Positions 38,701 to 45,922 of a stretch of DNA of 64,000 bases are shown here, piece after piece (position 1 is the stretch's first letter; each line of letters starts with the position of its first letter). Source of the stretch: Sipunculus nudus (Eukaryota; Annelida; Sipuncula; Golfingiida; Sipunculidae); contig CM049311.1 in assembly GCA_026874595.1 (NCBI GenBank), positions 33,933,676-33,997,675 of the forward strand, given 5' to 3'. Below the pieces are notes generated by a model. That model saw nothing but the letters and a program-made list of their open reading frames with translations, was not told the DNA's origin and ran no database searches. The position numbers were made by a program, and so were the translations under genes.

Positions 38701-40228
38701 AAGGCACTGATTGTAAAACACGCAAGAGTAAATGCGTATTTTCCAGTTCGATAGAAAATGAAATGAAAAATAAAATGAAAGACTGATGAAGGGGCAGGTC
38801 CAATATCTTTGAATGCTTAGAAGGTGATCTTGAACTGTTGGCAGTTGACCTGTATATTGCCTCTGTGATATTTTGTAACGACAGTGTATATTGAATCACT
38901 TCCCTTCCAAACTCTGCTATCCATGAATAAAAGCACAACATTCAATATAATATAACCATAAAAGGCATTAAAAGCTGCATAAAACCCTCATTCCAACTTA
39001 TTTGCTCAAAGATTAATTTATACCCAAAAAAATCACATGTAGACGTGCACCCTTCAGCATATACCTCTAAATTCAATCAAGCCAATGAAACCATTCTTCA
39101 GATGACTTGTGCATTCACATTCAAGCATCGGCCAAAAAATAATATAACCCCGAGGATGATTAGGAAGTTTTCCCAATCTAGCTTTACTATGAAACTGACC
39201 TTTTTCAGGCGAGAGAGGCTTTCCGACAGAAGATGTATTCTCTGAGTGCGTCCACCAGGGAGCGCGTGCTGTCAGACAATCAAGGGGTAAGAACGCTGGA
39301 AATCATTATAGCCTGTTCTATCAGTGGATGCCCGTTAAACTTTGACGGATATTTTCTCTATCTCTAATAATATCACACAGTTTTACACAATCTGAGATGT
39401 AAAAAAATGACTGAAATTAAGGAATTACTAAAATCTTTTGCAAGGTATGGTTTTGGTTTCATTCTAGTTAATTAGGCTTATGCCTTACTTCTCCATTCCA
39501 GCTCAGTTTTAGGAACTGATCTGTCAATTTAAGAAAAGATTTAAAAAAATTAATGAGCGGACCACTGGGGAACGGAGTTAAGTAAAGCAACTGTTGTCCA
39601 CTATAGCAAGACATTAAAAGGTCTCACATAAGCCACAAGTTAATACCTTTTCCAGTTCTTCCAGTAAAGAAATGCGTGATTCTTAAATTTACCGTTGAAA
39701 GTATTAACTCAAATATAAATATGCCAGATTGTTGACTCAACCAACGTTTGAAAGAAAAATAAAGACACTTTTGCCATTCGTAATATAGTACTTTATGATA
39801 TACATTTTTTAAGTTATGACTACTTTATCTACATATACATATACTTATTTTGGTACTCTTAGCACAACAGACACTCGCAGAGTGAGAAGTCACATGACTT
39901 GGCAGGGGACGATTCCATTGGTTCCCGCGCATTAATAATTCCTAACAAACAGGAGGAACCAGGAGCTAACGACGGGCACAGAAACGCTGGGGCCGCCCTG
40001 GAACTTACTGAGTCAAGAAGCAGCGCCCGACCACGTCACACGTGTCGATGTACGTCAGGAGCCACGGCGTTCATTTTCCTTCCAGCTCCTACCTCAAAAA
40101 CACCGGAGGAGAAAAAAACTGAACATCCGTGGAATGAAGGGATAGGTCACGTGCTTTGGGACAATAACCACGTGATTCTTGACGGGCGCTTTACACCAAG
40201 CAACTCTCGTGCAAAGGATTTTAAATAA
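11884..40228 (+). CDS. IgGFc-binding/EGF/Ig adhesion G-protein-coupled receptor (33 exons)
   Basis: This multi-exon gene encodes a predicted 2299-residue cell-surface receptor. Exons: 11884-11935, 12282-12400, 12979-14032, 14286-14399, 14694-14812, 15123-16176, 17330-17449, 17709-17827, 18369-19470, 19905-20024, 20831-21070, 22183-22416, 22552-22713, 22964-23068, 23923-24029, 24451-24657, 25602-25670, 26347-26458, 31499-31630, 32087-32162, 32995-33118, 33358-33407, 33765-33879, 34407-34501, 34873-34975, 36066-36222, 36507-36576, 37070-37136, 37524-37603, 38280-38415, 38604-38645, 39209-39286, 39863-40228. Phases match at every junction and the sum is 6900 nt. Domain order: signal peptide, three IgGFc-binding+EGF cassettes (18-1324), two Ig (1325-1536), HormR (1537-1607), GAIN/GPS (to 1902), seven helices (1903-2152), tail (2153-2299). 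No second signal peptide or terminal exon appears between the IgGFc and GPCR halves, so I read one gene. Ligand and G protein are unknown. An error in one exon boundary is possible. Confidence 0.82.
12282..14399 (+). other. Cassette 1: IgGFc-binding domain 1 plus EGF 1 (exons 2-4)
   Basis: Exon 2 (119 nt) encodes the opening strand 'GDGQRYAVAFPS' and 'ELYFTTAAVHTTVR'. Exon 3 (1054 nt) holds the body, with family hallmarks 'GYLAIPLKNGVSTEFVVAS', 'ITGYFVSSTKPVSLYSG', 'RLRVIAAFDTYVHIY' and 'CSSDCLVVMYR'. Exon 4 (114 nt) is an EGF-like domain with six Cys (PCLQEAVCNNRGSC...CACHEFYFGLRCEE). Residues about 18-446. Exon 3 ends at a GC donor (CAG|GCAAGT). The only nearby GT site breaks the frame into the EGF exon. 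Several N-x-S/T sites suggest a glycosylated, extracellular domain. Confidence 0.85.
14694..17449 (+). other. Cassette 2: IgGFc-binding domain 2 plus EGF 2 (exons 5-7)
   Basis: The exon layout repeats cassette 1: 119 nt (14694-14812, 'GRRYPLAFTGAGS'), 1054 nt (15123-16176, with 'LTGSYITSNYPIGVYSGHEC', 'SLGKEFIVPPIGG', 'LVRIIATHDNTSVRI', 'CSKDCLVVQYM') and a 120-nt EGF exon (17330-17449, 'CLNNSCQNGATCFLDP', then 'CICWCPPGYGGSFC'). Residues about 447-877. The 'SGHEC' and 'VRIIA' blocks are the clearest IgGFc-binding signatures. The intron before EGF 2 carries the CpG-rich TIR element. Exon 5 is more diverged than its counterparts, so its exact boundaries are the least certain of this cassette. 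Confidence 0.85.
16640..17090. mobile_element. CpG-rich TIR element (MITE) in a receptor intron
   Basis: A sharply GC- and CpG-rich 451-bp block stands out in AT-rich intron DNA. The ends are imperfect inverted repeats of about 35-40 bp: left 'agcctcggacacaaccc', right 'ggttgtgaccgaggct'. Both are flanked by TAA (16637-16639 and 17091-17093), a likely 3-bp target duplication. The interior is full of short palindromes such as ccgtacgg and cctacgg. No transposase is encoded. A TWA target site is typical of PIF/Harbinger elements; the family call is inference. Confidence 0.75.
17709..20024 (+). other. Cassette 3: IgGFc-binding domain 3 plus EGF 3 (exons 8-10)
   Basis: Exon 8 is again 119 nt (17709-17827, 'GPVSVGGQMYAIAY'). 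Exon 9 is 1102 nt (18369-19470), 48 nt longer than the matching exons in cassettes 1 and 2. It holds 'DLTGSFVTSDKPVGVISG', 'FTMGNVFVVPPIAGP', 'KLRIIAAHNETSVRV' and 'CSKGCLVVQYAEA', the best matches to the IgGFc-binding family of the three. Exon 10 (120 nt) is an EGF domain: 'CFVNPCMNGGTCVPVSG', then 'CSCPPLFSGRHCEN'. Residues about 878-1324. Phases are 1-0, 0-1 and 1-1, as in the other cassettes. Confidence 0.88.
18014..18259. repeat. Imperfect inverted repeat in intron 8
   Basis: 'ttacaccaccatggtcacca', then 'cagagcaaagaattg' near 18014-18048, and 'caattgctttgctctgtggt', then 'ggtgtaa' near 18233-18259 are reverse complements apart from a small insertion. It may be a decayed foldback element. 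Confidence 0.45.
20753..20773 (+). other. Candidate 21-nt optional microexon
   Basis: A 21-nt stretch sits between a pyrimidine-rich acceptor (…aacaagcag) and a donor (cag|gtaaca). It would add VKTYTIA in phase 1-1 between EGF 3 and Ig 1 without changing the frame. The receptor frame is intact with or without it, so I left it out of the coding total. Confidence 0.35.
20831..22713 (+). other. Two Ig domains (exons 11-13)
   Basis: Exon 11 (20831-21070) gives the first half of Ig 1, with the core Cys in 'MFTCSFNEDG' and Trp in 'FRWYHKG', ending in 'QLRWDDTG'. Exon 12 (22183-22416) supplies the second Cys ('SVSCEAVTNGR') and starts Ig 2 ('KGKHASFLCNAS', 'VTVIWMSGSREL'). Exon 13 (22552-22713) completes Ig 2 ('VNDDVTFTCIARNLAGSRNG'). 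Residues about 1325-1536. Splitting an Ig domain over two exons is common. Such domains usually mediate protein-protein adhesion. Confidence 0.85.
22489..22523. repeat. (CT)n microsatellite
   Basis: About 17 CT units, 28 bp upstream of exon 13. It may extend the polypyrimidine tract of that acceptor. Confidence 0.9.
22964..24029 (+). other. HormR motif (exons 14-15)
   Basis: Exon 14 (22964-23068, 105 nt) encodes 'CDREADFNGVTWPRTMRGT', then 'APCPRGQVG'. Exon 15 (23923-24029) encodes 'TAMRECRDVPQRDAEWAAPS', then 'INC'. Together they match the hormone-receptor/HRM pattern C..W...G..CP....G.A.R.C...W..P....C found before the GAIN domain in many adhesion GPCRs. Residues 1537-1607. Exon 14 starts after a weak 'actag' acceptor. 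The stronger-looking 'gcag' 11 bp downstream would put a stop in frame. Confidence 0.82.
23222..23468. mobile_element. 247-bp MITE with ~35-bp TIRs
   Basis: Left end 'ggcccaaaaaatataaggta', then 'tggttctcaggcac', matches the reverse complement of the right end ('gtgcctgagaaccatacctt' at 23434, ending 'ttttaggcc'). TTA flanks both sides (23219-23221 and 23469-23471). GGCC-type termini with a TTA target site fit PIF/Harbinger MITEs. It sits in the intron between the two HormR exons and has no coding capacity. Confidence 0.8.
24784..25120 (+). repeat. Two-copy tandem duplication, ~175-bp unit
   Basis: 'gtcctaactagataatttca', then 'tacacagtgtatgcat', begins at 24784 and again at 24959. The copies are about 95% alike through 'taacaaataaacgttatttc'. 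The duplication is intronic and non-coding. Confidence 0.9.
26591..26609. repeat. 19-bp copy of recombinase active-site codons at the element's 3' junction
   Basis: cccctctacgcaaactatg is identical to 27242-27260 inside the recombinase ORF, where it encodes HSLRRG on the minus strand. It directly abuts the outer end of the terminal repeat at 26611. Confidence 0.8.
26611..26865 (-). repeat. 3' terminal direct repeat of the Ngaro-like element
   Basis: 255 bp, read as identical to 30993-31247. It contains the near-palindrome 'cctttataatataaaaggt'. Confidence 0.9.
26869..27084 (-). repeat. Two 108-bp tandem units after the recombinase gene
   Basis: Units 26869-26976 and 26977-27084 differ by about one base (aacatgcag versus aatatgcag). 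On the coding strand the array begins at the stop codon of the recombinase. Confidence 0.9.
27084..28109 (-). CDS. Tyrosine recombinase of the Ngaro-like element
   Basis: The DNA integration enzyme of DIRS-order retrotransposons. It is open from just after a TGA at 28110-28112 to TAA at 27084-27086. The amino-terminal SAM-like part includes 'ASTKSAYRSHLRSYIKFC'. The catalytic residues are visible: Arg in 'FFGLLRISNV', His and Arg in 'HSLRRGGATW', 'GDWKSDAVYQY' with the nucleophilic Tyr. About 342 codons, a usual length for the family. It overlaps the end of the pol frame by about 68 nt in a different frame, as in other elements of this order. The frame itself is uninterrupted, unlike gag and pol. 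Confidence 0.88.
   Translation of the reverse strand, partial: LNNHCFTFPVSLATTQLREELDNEVSYWRAQLFAASTKSAYRSHLRSYIKFCRAIDCEPVPVSTKNICRYAAFLARRCAISSIRQYMNIIRILHLDFGLENPLSSWEIKSVLGGIKRHKGDPPNQKAPILPSHLFKLHSYLNLQEIRDLQLWAVCLTAFFGLLRISNVTSRSLSDPGMSVLRENFSITAKGAILRVPKSKSNQFKAKVHEVTLPYIPGSPLCPVSAIVKFIQLSRVQFNESTAPLFAIGDSTGNPMGLTQVTFGIRLLKALVDIGLSSTNYNTHSLRRGGATWLMSMGIPLAMVKTMGDWKSDAVYQYIKPTNDIKFSMMKSATDRLSFNI
28042..29697 (-). pseudogene. Reverse transcriptase-RNase H of the Ngaro-like element, frameshifted
   Basis: RT signatures include 'RLVHDFSRPHGRAVNDF', 'MAKVDLQSAYRCVPI', 'KLPFGARKSPEIFHRI' and the catalytic 'YLDDFLI'. RNase H follows, with 'HIFTDASTQAGG', 'HINIKELASIVLAARRW' and 'VHTDSEIAMSIINKG'. 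The protein is spread over three frames: 29170-29697, 28389-29252 and 28042-28590. One shift occurs within the ttttccccctt run near 29195 and another near 28520, inside RNase H. Either the copy is dead or these are sequencing errors in homopolymers. No methyltransferase domain follows, unlike DIRS and PAT. Confidence 0.85.
29698..30924 (-). pseudogene. Gag-like ORF of the Ngaro-like element with in-frame stops
   Basis: One frame of 409 codons from ATG at 30924, broken by TAG at 30226-30228 and a TAA near 30094, and ending at TGA 29698-29700. The part between the stops still reads as sensible protein ('LTKIACIGQSFSWPSVL', 'YDAQYRKSQAAMGFTWGAD'), so these look like recent nonsense mutations. 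Near the carboxyl end 'CERFNGRNGCALRQCRYAHV', then 'CLTC', resembles a Cys/His zinc-binding knuckle. The pol frame follows in the same frame after the TGA. Confidence 0.75.
30993..31247 (-). repeat. 5' terminal direct repeat of the Ngaro-like element
   Basis: 255 bp, identical by eye to 26611-26865. It should carry the element's promoter, but I see no decisive motif. Confidence 0.9.
31247..31266. repeat. 20-bp copy of terminal-repeat sequence at the element's 5' junction
   Basis: ctttataatataaaaggtac repeats the internal sequence at 26764-26783 and 31146-31165, immediately outside the 5' terminal repeat. Confidence 0.8.
33718..33749. repeat. (TATTA)n microsatellite
   Basis: About six TATTA units just upstream of the second GPS exon. 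Confidence 0.85.
35347..35790. repeat. (ATT)n/(AAT)n compound microsatellite
   Basis: Long imperfect ATT, AAT and TTC/ACT trinucleotide runs in the intron between TM2 and TM3. The isoleucine-rich open frames here are spurious. Confidence 0.9.
36715..36811. repeat. (TA)n-rich tract
   Basis: Interrupted TA repeats in the intron after TM4. Confidence 0.85.
39209..40228 (+). other. Cytoplasmic tail (exons 32-33) and stop codon
   Basis: Exon 39209-39286 ('AREAFRQKMYSLSASTRERV') continues from the TM7 'NPK'. The last exon, 39863-40228, encodes 122 codons ending in TAA, with a Ser/Glu-rich start ('HNRHSQSEKSHDLAGDDS'). The tail is about 147 residues and has no domain I recognise. No PDZ-type terminal motif is evident ('NSRAKDFK' ends the protein). 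Confidence 0.8.
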
Positions 40229-42985
40229 GATTTTATTATTATTATAAAGCAGAGTATTTGACATATTGGCCTTATTTTTCACTGAATGTACAGTGGACAG
40301 TACTTGAGACATAATGAACATTTCTTTCAAAGTAATGATTGTAAGTCCGTGAAGAGAAGAGAATTCTTCTATCACGTGTCTGTTAATACTCTCTTTTGAT
40401 AAAAGAAGAATATATGGTTACTAGAAATAAATTAATGTGTTCATTGATGTATGAAGCGCCGGTGACCATGAGGGTTTCTTAAAGGTTCAAATATTCATTT
40501 GCAAAATATGTATTATAGCTCTTGTTTTCTGAATACAAAAGTTCCCCCCCCCCCAAAAAAAAAAAAAAAAAACAACACCGGTTTAATATCTTCATTTCAC
40601 CTGTTTTATGGTTCTGTTATGGTTCTCTGTGTGGGTAAATACAGTCCATGTATGTCTGTCTACCATAACATGTGAGGAACAACAAACAAGGAGAAGAACA
40701 TGAAAAAAGAAACACCGGTTTGAAGCTTGAACCATTTTTTATTTGTGAAAAGCGCGGTACGGCCGCCACGTAACATTCGCGCTATGTTTATGTTTTGTGC
40801 CACTTATCACGCCCGGTGGAAGCTATTTTCTACTTATGTACCGGAGTAAGCAAGCGAAATATTGACAGAAACCTTATTTTTTAAGGAGAAAACACTATAT
40901 TTCCTGTACATTTAATAAAACCTTGTATGTGAATAGGTTCCGTTATACCAATAACTAGTATGTCACTGGTGTTACGGAAATGATGTAGTGTTTTGTTTTA
41001 ATTAAATTAGTTGAATGTCCAAATAAAAGTAGGTGAAGGTCTTGTCCCATAGATGCCATAGGTACCCAAGGTAAAATATATGCCCGTGTAAATAAAAAAT
41101 GAAAACAAGAAGTGTTGTTAAATATTCAAGCTAATTTCACAGCACTGGCCTTAATTGCTACATTACAGTCGCTCACTATAAATCGCATTATCTCAGGAAT
41201 GGGTTTTTAGGTTGTTAAAATGGTATAAAACAAATTTGTGATTTTTTAGTCGGCTAGTTTATAACGAAATGATTAAAAGGTTTCCCTGTATAAACCATAC
41301 TCCATTCACTTGTGGTTATTTCATGTCCCCTGTCCAGTTATATCATGTCCTCACCACCGGATCACACTCTAATTTAAATATCACAATCAGTCAAAAAAAG
41401 TAACAGAAGTTGAATAATGAATGTCAGATGAACAGAAATTTATCTGACCCTTTTAAGGTTAAAATCTAGGTCATATAAACTTTTTTACTTTTTGTAACCT
41501 ATTTCTTTTTCTGGCTGTGGAATGTTAAATGTCAGAATATGGTTCTGGAGATCGTCAAGAGGTTTTTACGAAACCGCACTGTCCACTAAATATCGACAAA
41601 TATTTTCCTGTAATCGTAATTTACCAAGATGTAACATTGCTACGACACTGATACAATCGTGCATCACTTTGCTGAATCTGATATTGTTAAAATATTCTGA
41701 AACTCAGTTCAGTCTTGGTGGAGAAGAATATCTGCCTGTTACTTTCAATAAAAAGGGTTCTTGAGGTGAGAGTGGGTTCATAGGTTTGCACATAGAATTG
41801 CAGATGTACGGTGATGGACTAGATTTACTTAATTTAACAGGGTTTTAGTTTGGTGTCCTTGCACTCGATCGGGACCTTGCATATATATTTGTGTTTATTT
41901 GCTTCCGCTTAAATAAAATCTGATTTGTGTAAGCCTTGTAAAAATAGAGAGGTCATTTGCACAATGTGTTGAGGTCTAAGTTTGCACAGGTGCAAGGCAT
42001 TTTTTTTTTTCGTTTATTCAAAGGTTTATTTATTCATAGCAGCAAATGTAATCAAGTAGATACACAGTGAAATTTGTTTGCTTGATCAGGCCAAACTCTA
42101 CTCTTGTGCTTGACACACAGCATAGATACAGCAGAGGGCGCAGCAGACGCACAGTTCGAGGTGGCACAGCCGGCCTCTTTCTCGACCTAAATAAAATTTG
42201 TGAAATAGAATAATATACGCTTAATACCGTAAAGCATCGCCGGGTTTTGCCTCCCTCGCCATTTTCTTCCCTGACATTGCATAGGAGAGCTATGTATTAC
42301 GTCTGCTATAGCATTCCCTGGCCCTGCCGAGGCTTAAGTATATACGTTTGCTATTAAAATGCCTTAAATAAAACGTGTTTCCATGTACCGATAAAGGTAA
42401 CTCAATGCCAGTTCATATCACTAAATAATCGGCCAAAGAGCCGTTATTTATTTATATAATTTTCCGCGAGGTACAAGTACCTGTTTTAAGCGTTGCAAGA
42501 GTAAGTTTAATGGCTCTGATAGTGGGAGGAATTATGTTTTAACGATTGCATCGTCTGGACCAGTCTAAGCATTTCCCCGCACTTCTGTTAACTGGGACAG
42601 GGTTTAAAAGAATGGCTTCAATTATGTTGAACAAAGACATCTTAAACGAGAGAGAGAGAAATACAAACAATTCAACATGATTCGGTGCTGCAGACTTTTG
42701 TAAGGAAATATTGTATTAGGCCGGCCTCTCACATATACAGACTTTTATGCCTATATTTTAACAACAACCAATATTGCGTGCAGATCACCAGGTCGGACCG
42801 GTCATTTTGGTCACTTCTGGTTTTGTCTCCAGGTTTTATGTTGTCGTCATGAATAATAAACAAATGACCCATGGGTCATGACGCTCAGCTGACTGGGAAG
42901 AGATTTGCAAAAGGAAATTTATCATCTGAATGGTAGTATATAACCATTGAACTGAAGCATCAAACAGATTAACCAACAGGCTGAG
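40229..42985. other. Intergenic, 3' UTR of the receptor gene and simple repeats
   Basis: The first ~200 bp are likely 3' UTR. A poly-C/poly-A tract lies near 40544-40571 and a perfect 16-bp palindrome (atgacccatgggtcat) at 42864-42879. I see no coding exons. Confidence 0.6.
40426..40431 (+). terminator. AATAAA polyadenylation signal, receptor gene
   Basis: This canonical hexamer lies 198 bp after the stop codon. Confidence 0.5.
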
Positions 42986-42989
42986 ATTG

Positions 42990-45440
42990 TGTCTGTATTA
43001 ATATATCTCAAGAATAGAGGAAAAAATGCGTAAACTTTAAAAAAATACAGGTGGCTCCACCAGTCTGCAGAAACTAATAAAACACTTAATGGTCAATATC
43101 CATGCAAAGAAGCATGGTGGTCTCTGGGTTATTTGTTCAGATACTTCAGCTTTTGTATCAGATTTTCCATTATTCTGAGGGATACTTTGGAGTTCTTTAG
43201 CTGAAGGATATGGGTAACAGAGACCTAATTTCTGGTTTCCATGGAGACTTTTCATAGGTCTCTCAGAATGTCAAGAATGAAGATTCTAGGTCGAGTCTTA
43301 ACGATTTGTGCCCTGTTAACAGATGTCGACATTTTTAAAGATCTCAAAAATAGAGAAAACAATTCGTAAAAAAACGAAAAATACAGGTGGCGCCACCAGT
43401 CTGCAGAAACTGATGAAACCTCATGATTAATATGTATGCCAAAAATCATGACCATCAGTGATGTAGTATATGAAATATTGAAGTTTTTGTATGAAATGTT
43501 TCACTATTCTGGGGGGTAATTTGGGGCCCCATAGCTCAAAGAATATGGGTAACAGAGACCTAATTTCTGGTTTCCATGGAGACTTTTCATAGGTCTCTCA
43601 GAATGTCAAGAATGAAGATTCTAGGTCCAGTCTTTACGATTTGTGCCCTGTTAACAGATGTTCACATGTTTAAAGGTCTCAAAAATAGAGAAAACAATTC
43701 GTAAAAAAAAATAAAAAAATAGAGGTGGCGCACCCAGGCTACAGAAACTGATGACACACTCCATGATCAATATCCATGCAAACAATTATGGTGATCTCTG
43801 CATTAGTTGTTCAGATACTTCAGCTTTTGTATCAAATTTTCCATTATTCTGAGCTGTACTTTGGAGTGCCACAGCTCAAAGGATATGAGTAACAGAGACC
43901 TAATTTCATGTTTCCATGGAGAACTTTTATAGGTCTCCCTGTGTGTCAAGAATAAAGATTCTAGGTCCAGTCGTTACAATTTGAACCCTGTTGACAGATA
44001 ACTACATCCTTAAAGGTCTCATAAATAGAGAAAAAAATTGTAAAAATTTGAAAAATACAGGTGGCGCCACCAGTCTGCAGAAACTGATGAAACATCTCAT
44101 GATCAATATGTATGCCAAAAATCATGACCAGCAGTGATGTAGTTATTGAGATATTGAAGTTTTTGTATGAAATTTTTGACTATTCTGGGGGGGGGGGGGT
44201 ACTTTGGGGCCACATAGCTCAAAGAATATGAGTAACAGAGACCTAATTTCTGGTTTCCATGGAGACTTTTTATAGGTCTCTCAGAAATTCAAGAATGAAG
44301 ATTCTAGGTCGAGTCTTAACGATTTGTGCCCTGCTAACATATGTCGACATTTTTAAAGATCTCAAAAATAGAGAAAACAATTCGTAAAAAAACGAAAAAT
44401 ACAGGTGGCGCCACCAGTCTGCAGAAACTGATGAAACATCTCATGATTAATATGTAAGCCAAAAATCATGACCATCAGTGATGTAGTAAATGAAATATTG
44501 AAGTTTTTGTATGAAATGTTTCACTATTCTGGGGGGTAATTTGGGGCCCCATAGCTCAAAGAATATGGGTAACAGAGACCTAATTTCTGGTTTCCATGGA
44601 GACTTTTCATAGGTCTCTCAGAATGTCAAGAATGAAGATTCTAGGTCCAGTCTTTACGATTTGTGCCCTGTTAACAGATGTTCCCATGTTTAAAGATCTC
44701 AAAAATAGAAGAAAACAATTCGTAAAAAAAAAATAAAAAAAATAGAGATGGCGCACCCAGGCTGCAGAAACTGATGACACACTCCATGATCAATATCCAT
44801 GCAAACAATTATGGTGATCTCTGCATTAGTTGTTCAGATACATCAGCTTTTGTATCAAATTTTCCATTATTCTGAGCTGTACTTTGGAGTGCCACAGCTC
44901 AAAGGATATGAGTAACAGAGACCTAATTTCATGTTTCCATGGAGAACTTTCATAGGTCTCCCTGTGTGTTAAGAATAAAGATTCTAGGTCCAGTCGTTAC
45001 AATTTGAACCCTGTTGACAGATAACTACATCCTTAAAGGTCTCATAAATAGAGACAAAAATTGTAAAAATTTGAAAAATACAGGTGGCGCCACCAGTCTG
45101 CAGAAACTGATGAATCTCATGATTAATATGTATGCCAAAAATCATGACCATCAGTGATGTAGTTAATGAGATATTGAAGTTTTTGTATGAAATTTTTCAC
45201 TATTCAGGGGGGTATTTGGGGCCCCATAGCTCAAAGGATATAGGTAACAGAGACCTATTTTTTTAGTTTCCATGGAGATTTTTTACGGACCTCTCTGGAT
45301 GTAAAGTAAAAAGATTCCAGTTCCAGCGGTTACGATTTGTGCCCTGTTAACGGACAGACGCCCGGACGGCCGGACGGATGACGGACAAAAGGTGATCCCT
45401 GTAGCTCAGATGACTTACAGTCAGCTGAGCTAAAAATGGA
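42990..45440 (+). repeat. ~337-bp satellite array with three-unit higher-order structure and hairpin tail
   Basis: Seven units start at 43049, 43385, 43723, 44059, 44403, 44747 and 45082 (spacing 335-344 bp), each at 'aggtggcgccaccagtctgc' or a variant. Units three apart are most alike: 43385 with 44403, and 43723 with 44747 (both 'cacccaggct' type), giving a ~1020-bp higher-order repeat. The array ends in 'cggacagacgcccggacggc', then 'aggtgatccctgtagctcag', then a short inverted repeat (tagctca…tgagcta). Tandem core plus 3' hairpin resembles non-autonomous Helentron-type elements; that is inference. Confidence 0.85.
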
Positions 45441-45922
45441 AAGGTAGGATGAAACATAGGTAGGGTAGTTTTTTTTTCCGATTCCCTCATCACATCAAAA
45501 TTTTCCGGCAGAATAAAAACCGAAAAACCTTTGACATTGCCAGAATTTTTGCGGCTGGTTTGTTTGTAGTCGTTTTTTTTTTTATTTAAACGGGCAAACA
45601 GCCCTCTCACAGCACCTGATCCTTACAACTTTTCAAACTTGCAAAGAATCAGATGTAAAAAATCGGTTTATGGAAGGCCGGCTTTATACGGACATATGAC
45701 CTGGTAATATATACATATCAATGATCGTCTCCCTGTTGTTACAGGTCGTTAACCAGAGTAAGTAAAAGTTCTAAATCAGTGCCACTTATCGAAACTTAGT
45801 GTTGCGTTTTATGTGGTATGCTTCAGTGGAAAATACAATCATATATGGTCTATCAGGTCTGTTATATGCCATGCCATATCAGCCAAAATATTTCTTCCTG
45901 CATAACACAGTTACAGTTTGGC
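45441..45922. other. Spacer and probable 5' region of the TSP1/EGF gene
   Basis: It contains the promoter and 5' UTR of the downstream gene if transcription starts close by. I see no convincing core-promoter motif and no extra exon. Confidence 0.4.

Noticed and set aside
42990-45440. CRISPR-like array
   Set aside because: Units are ~337 bp of contiguous repeat without short repeats and unique spacers, and the genome is eukaryotic.
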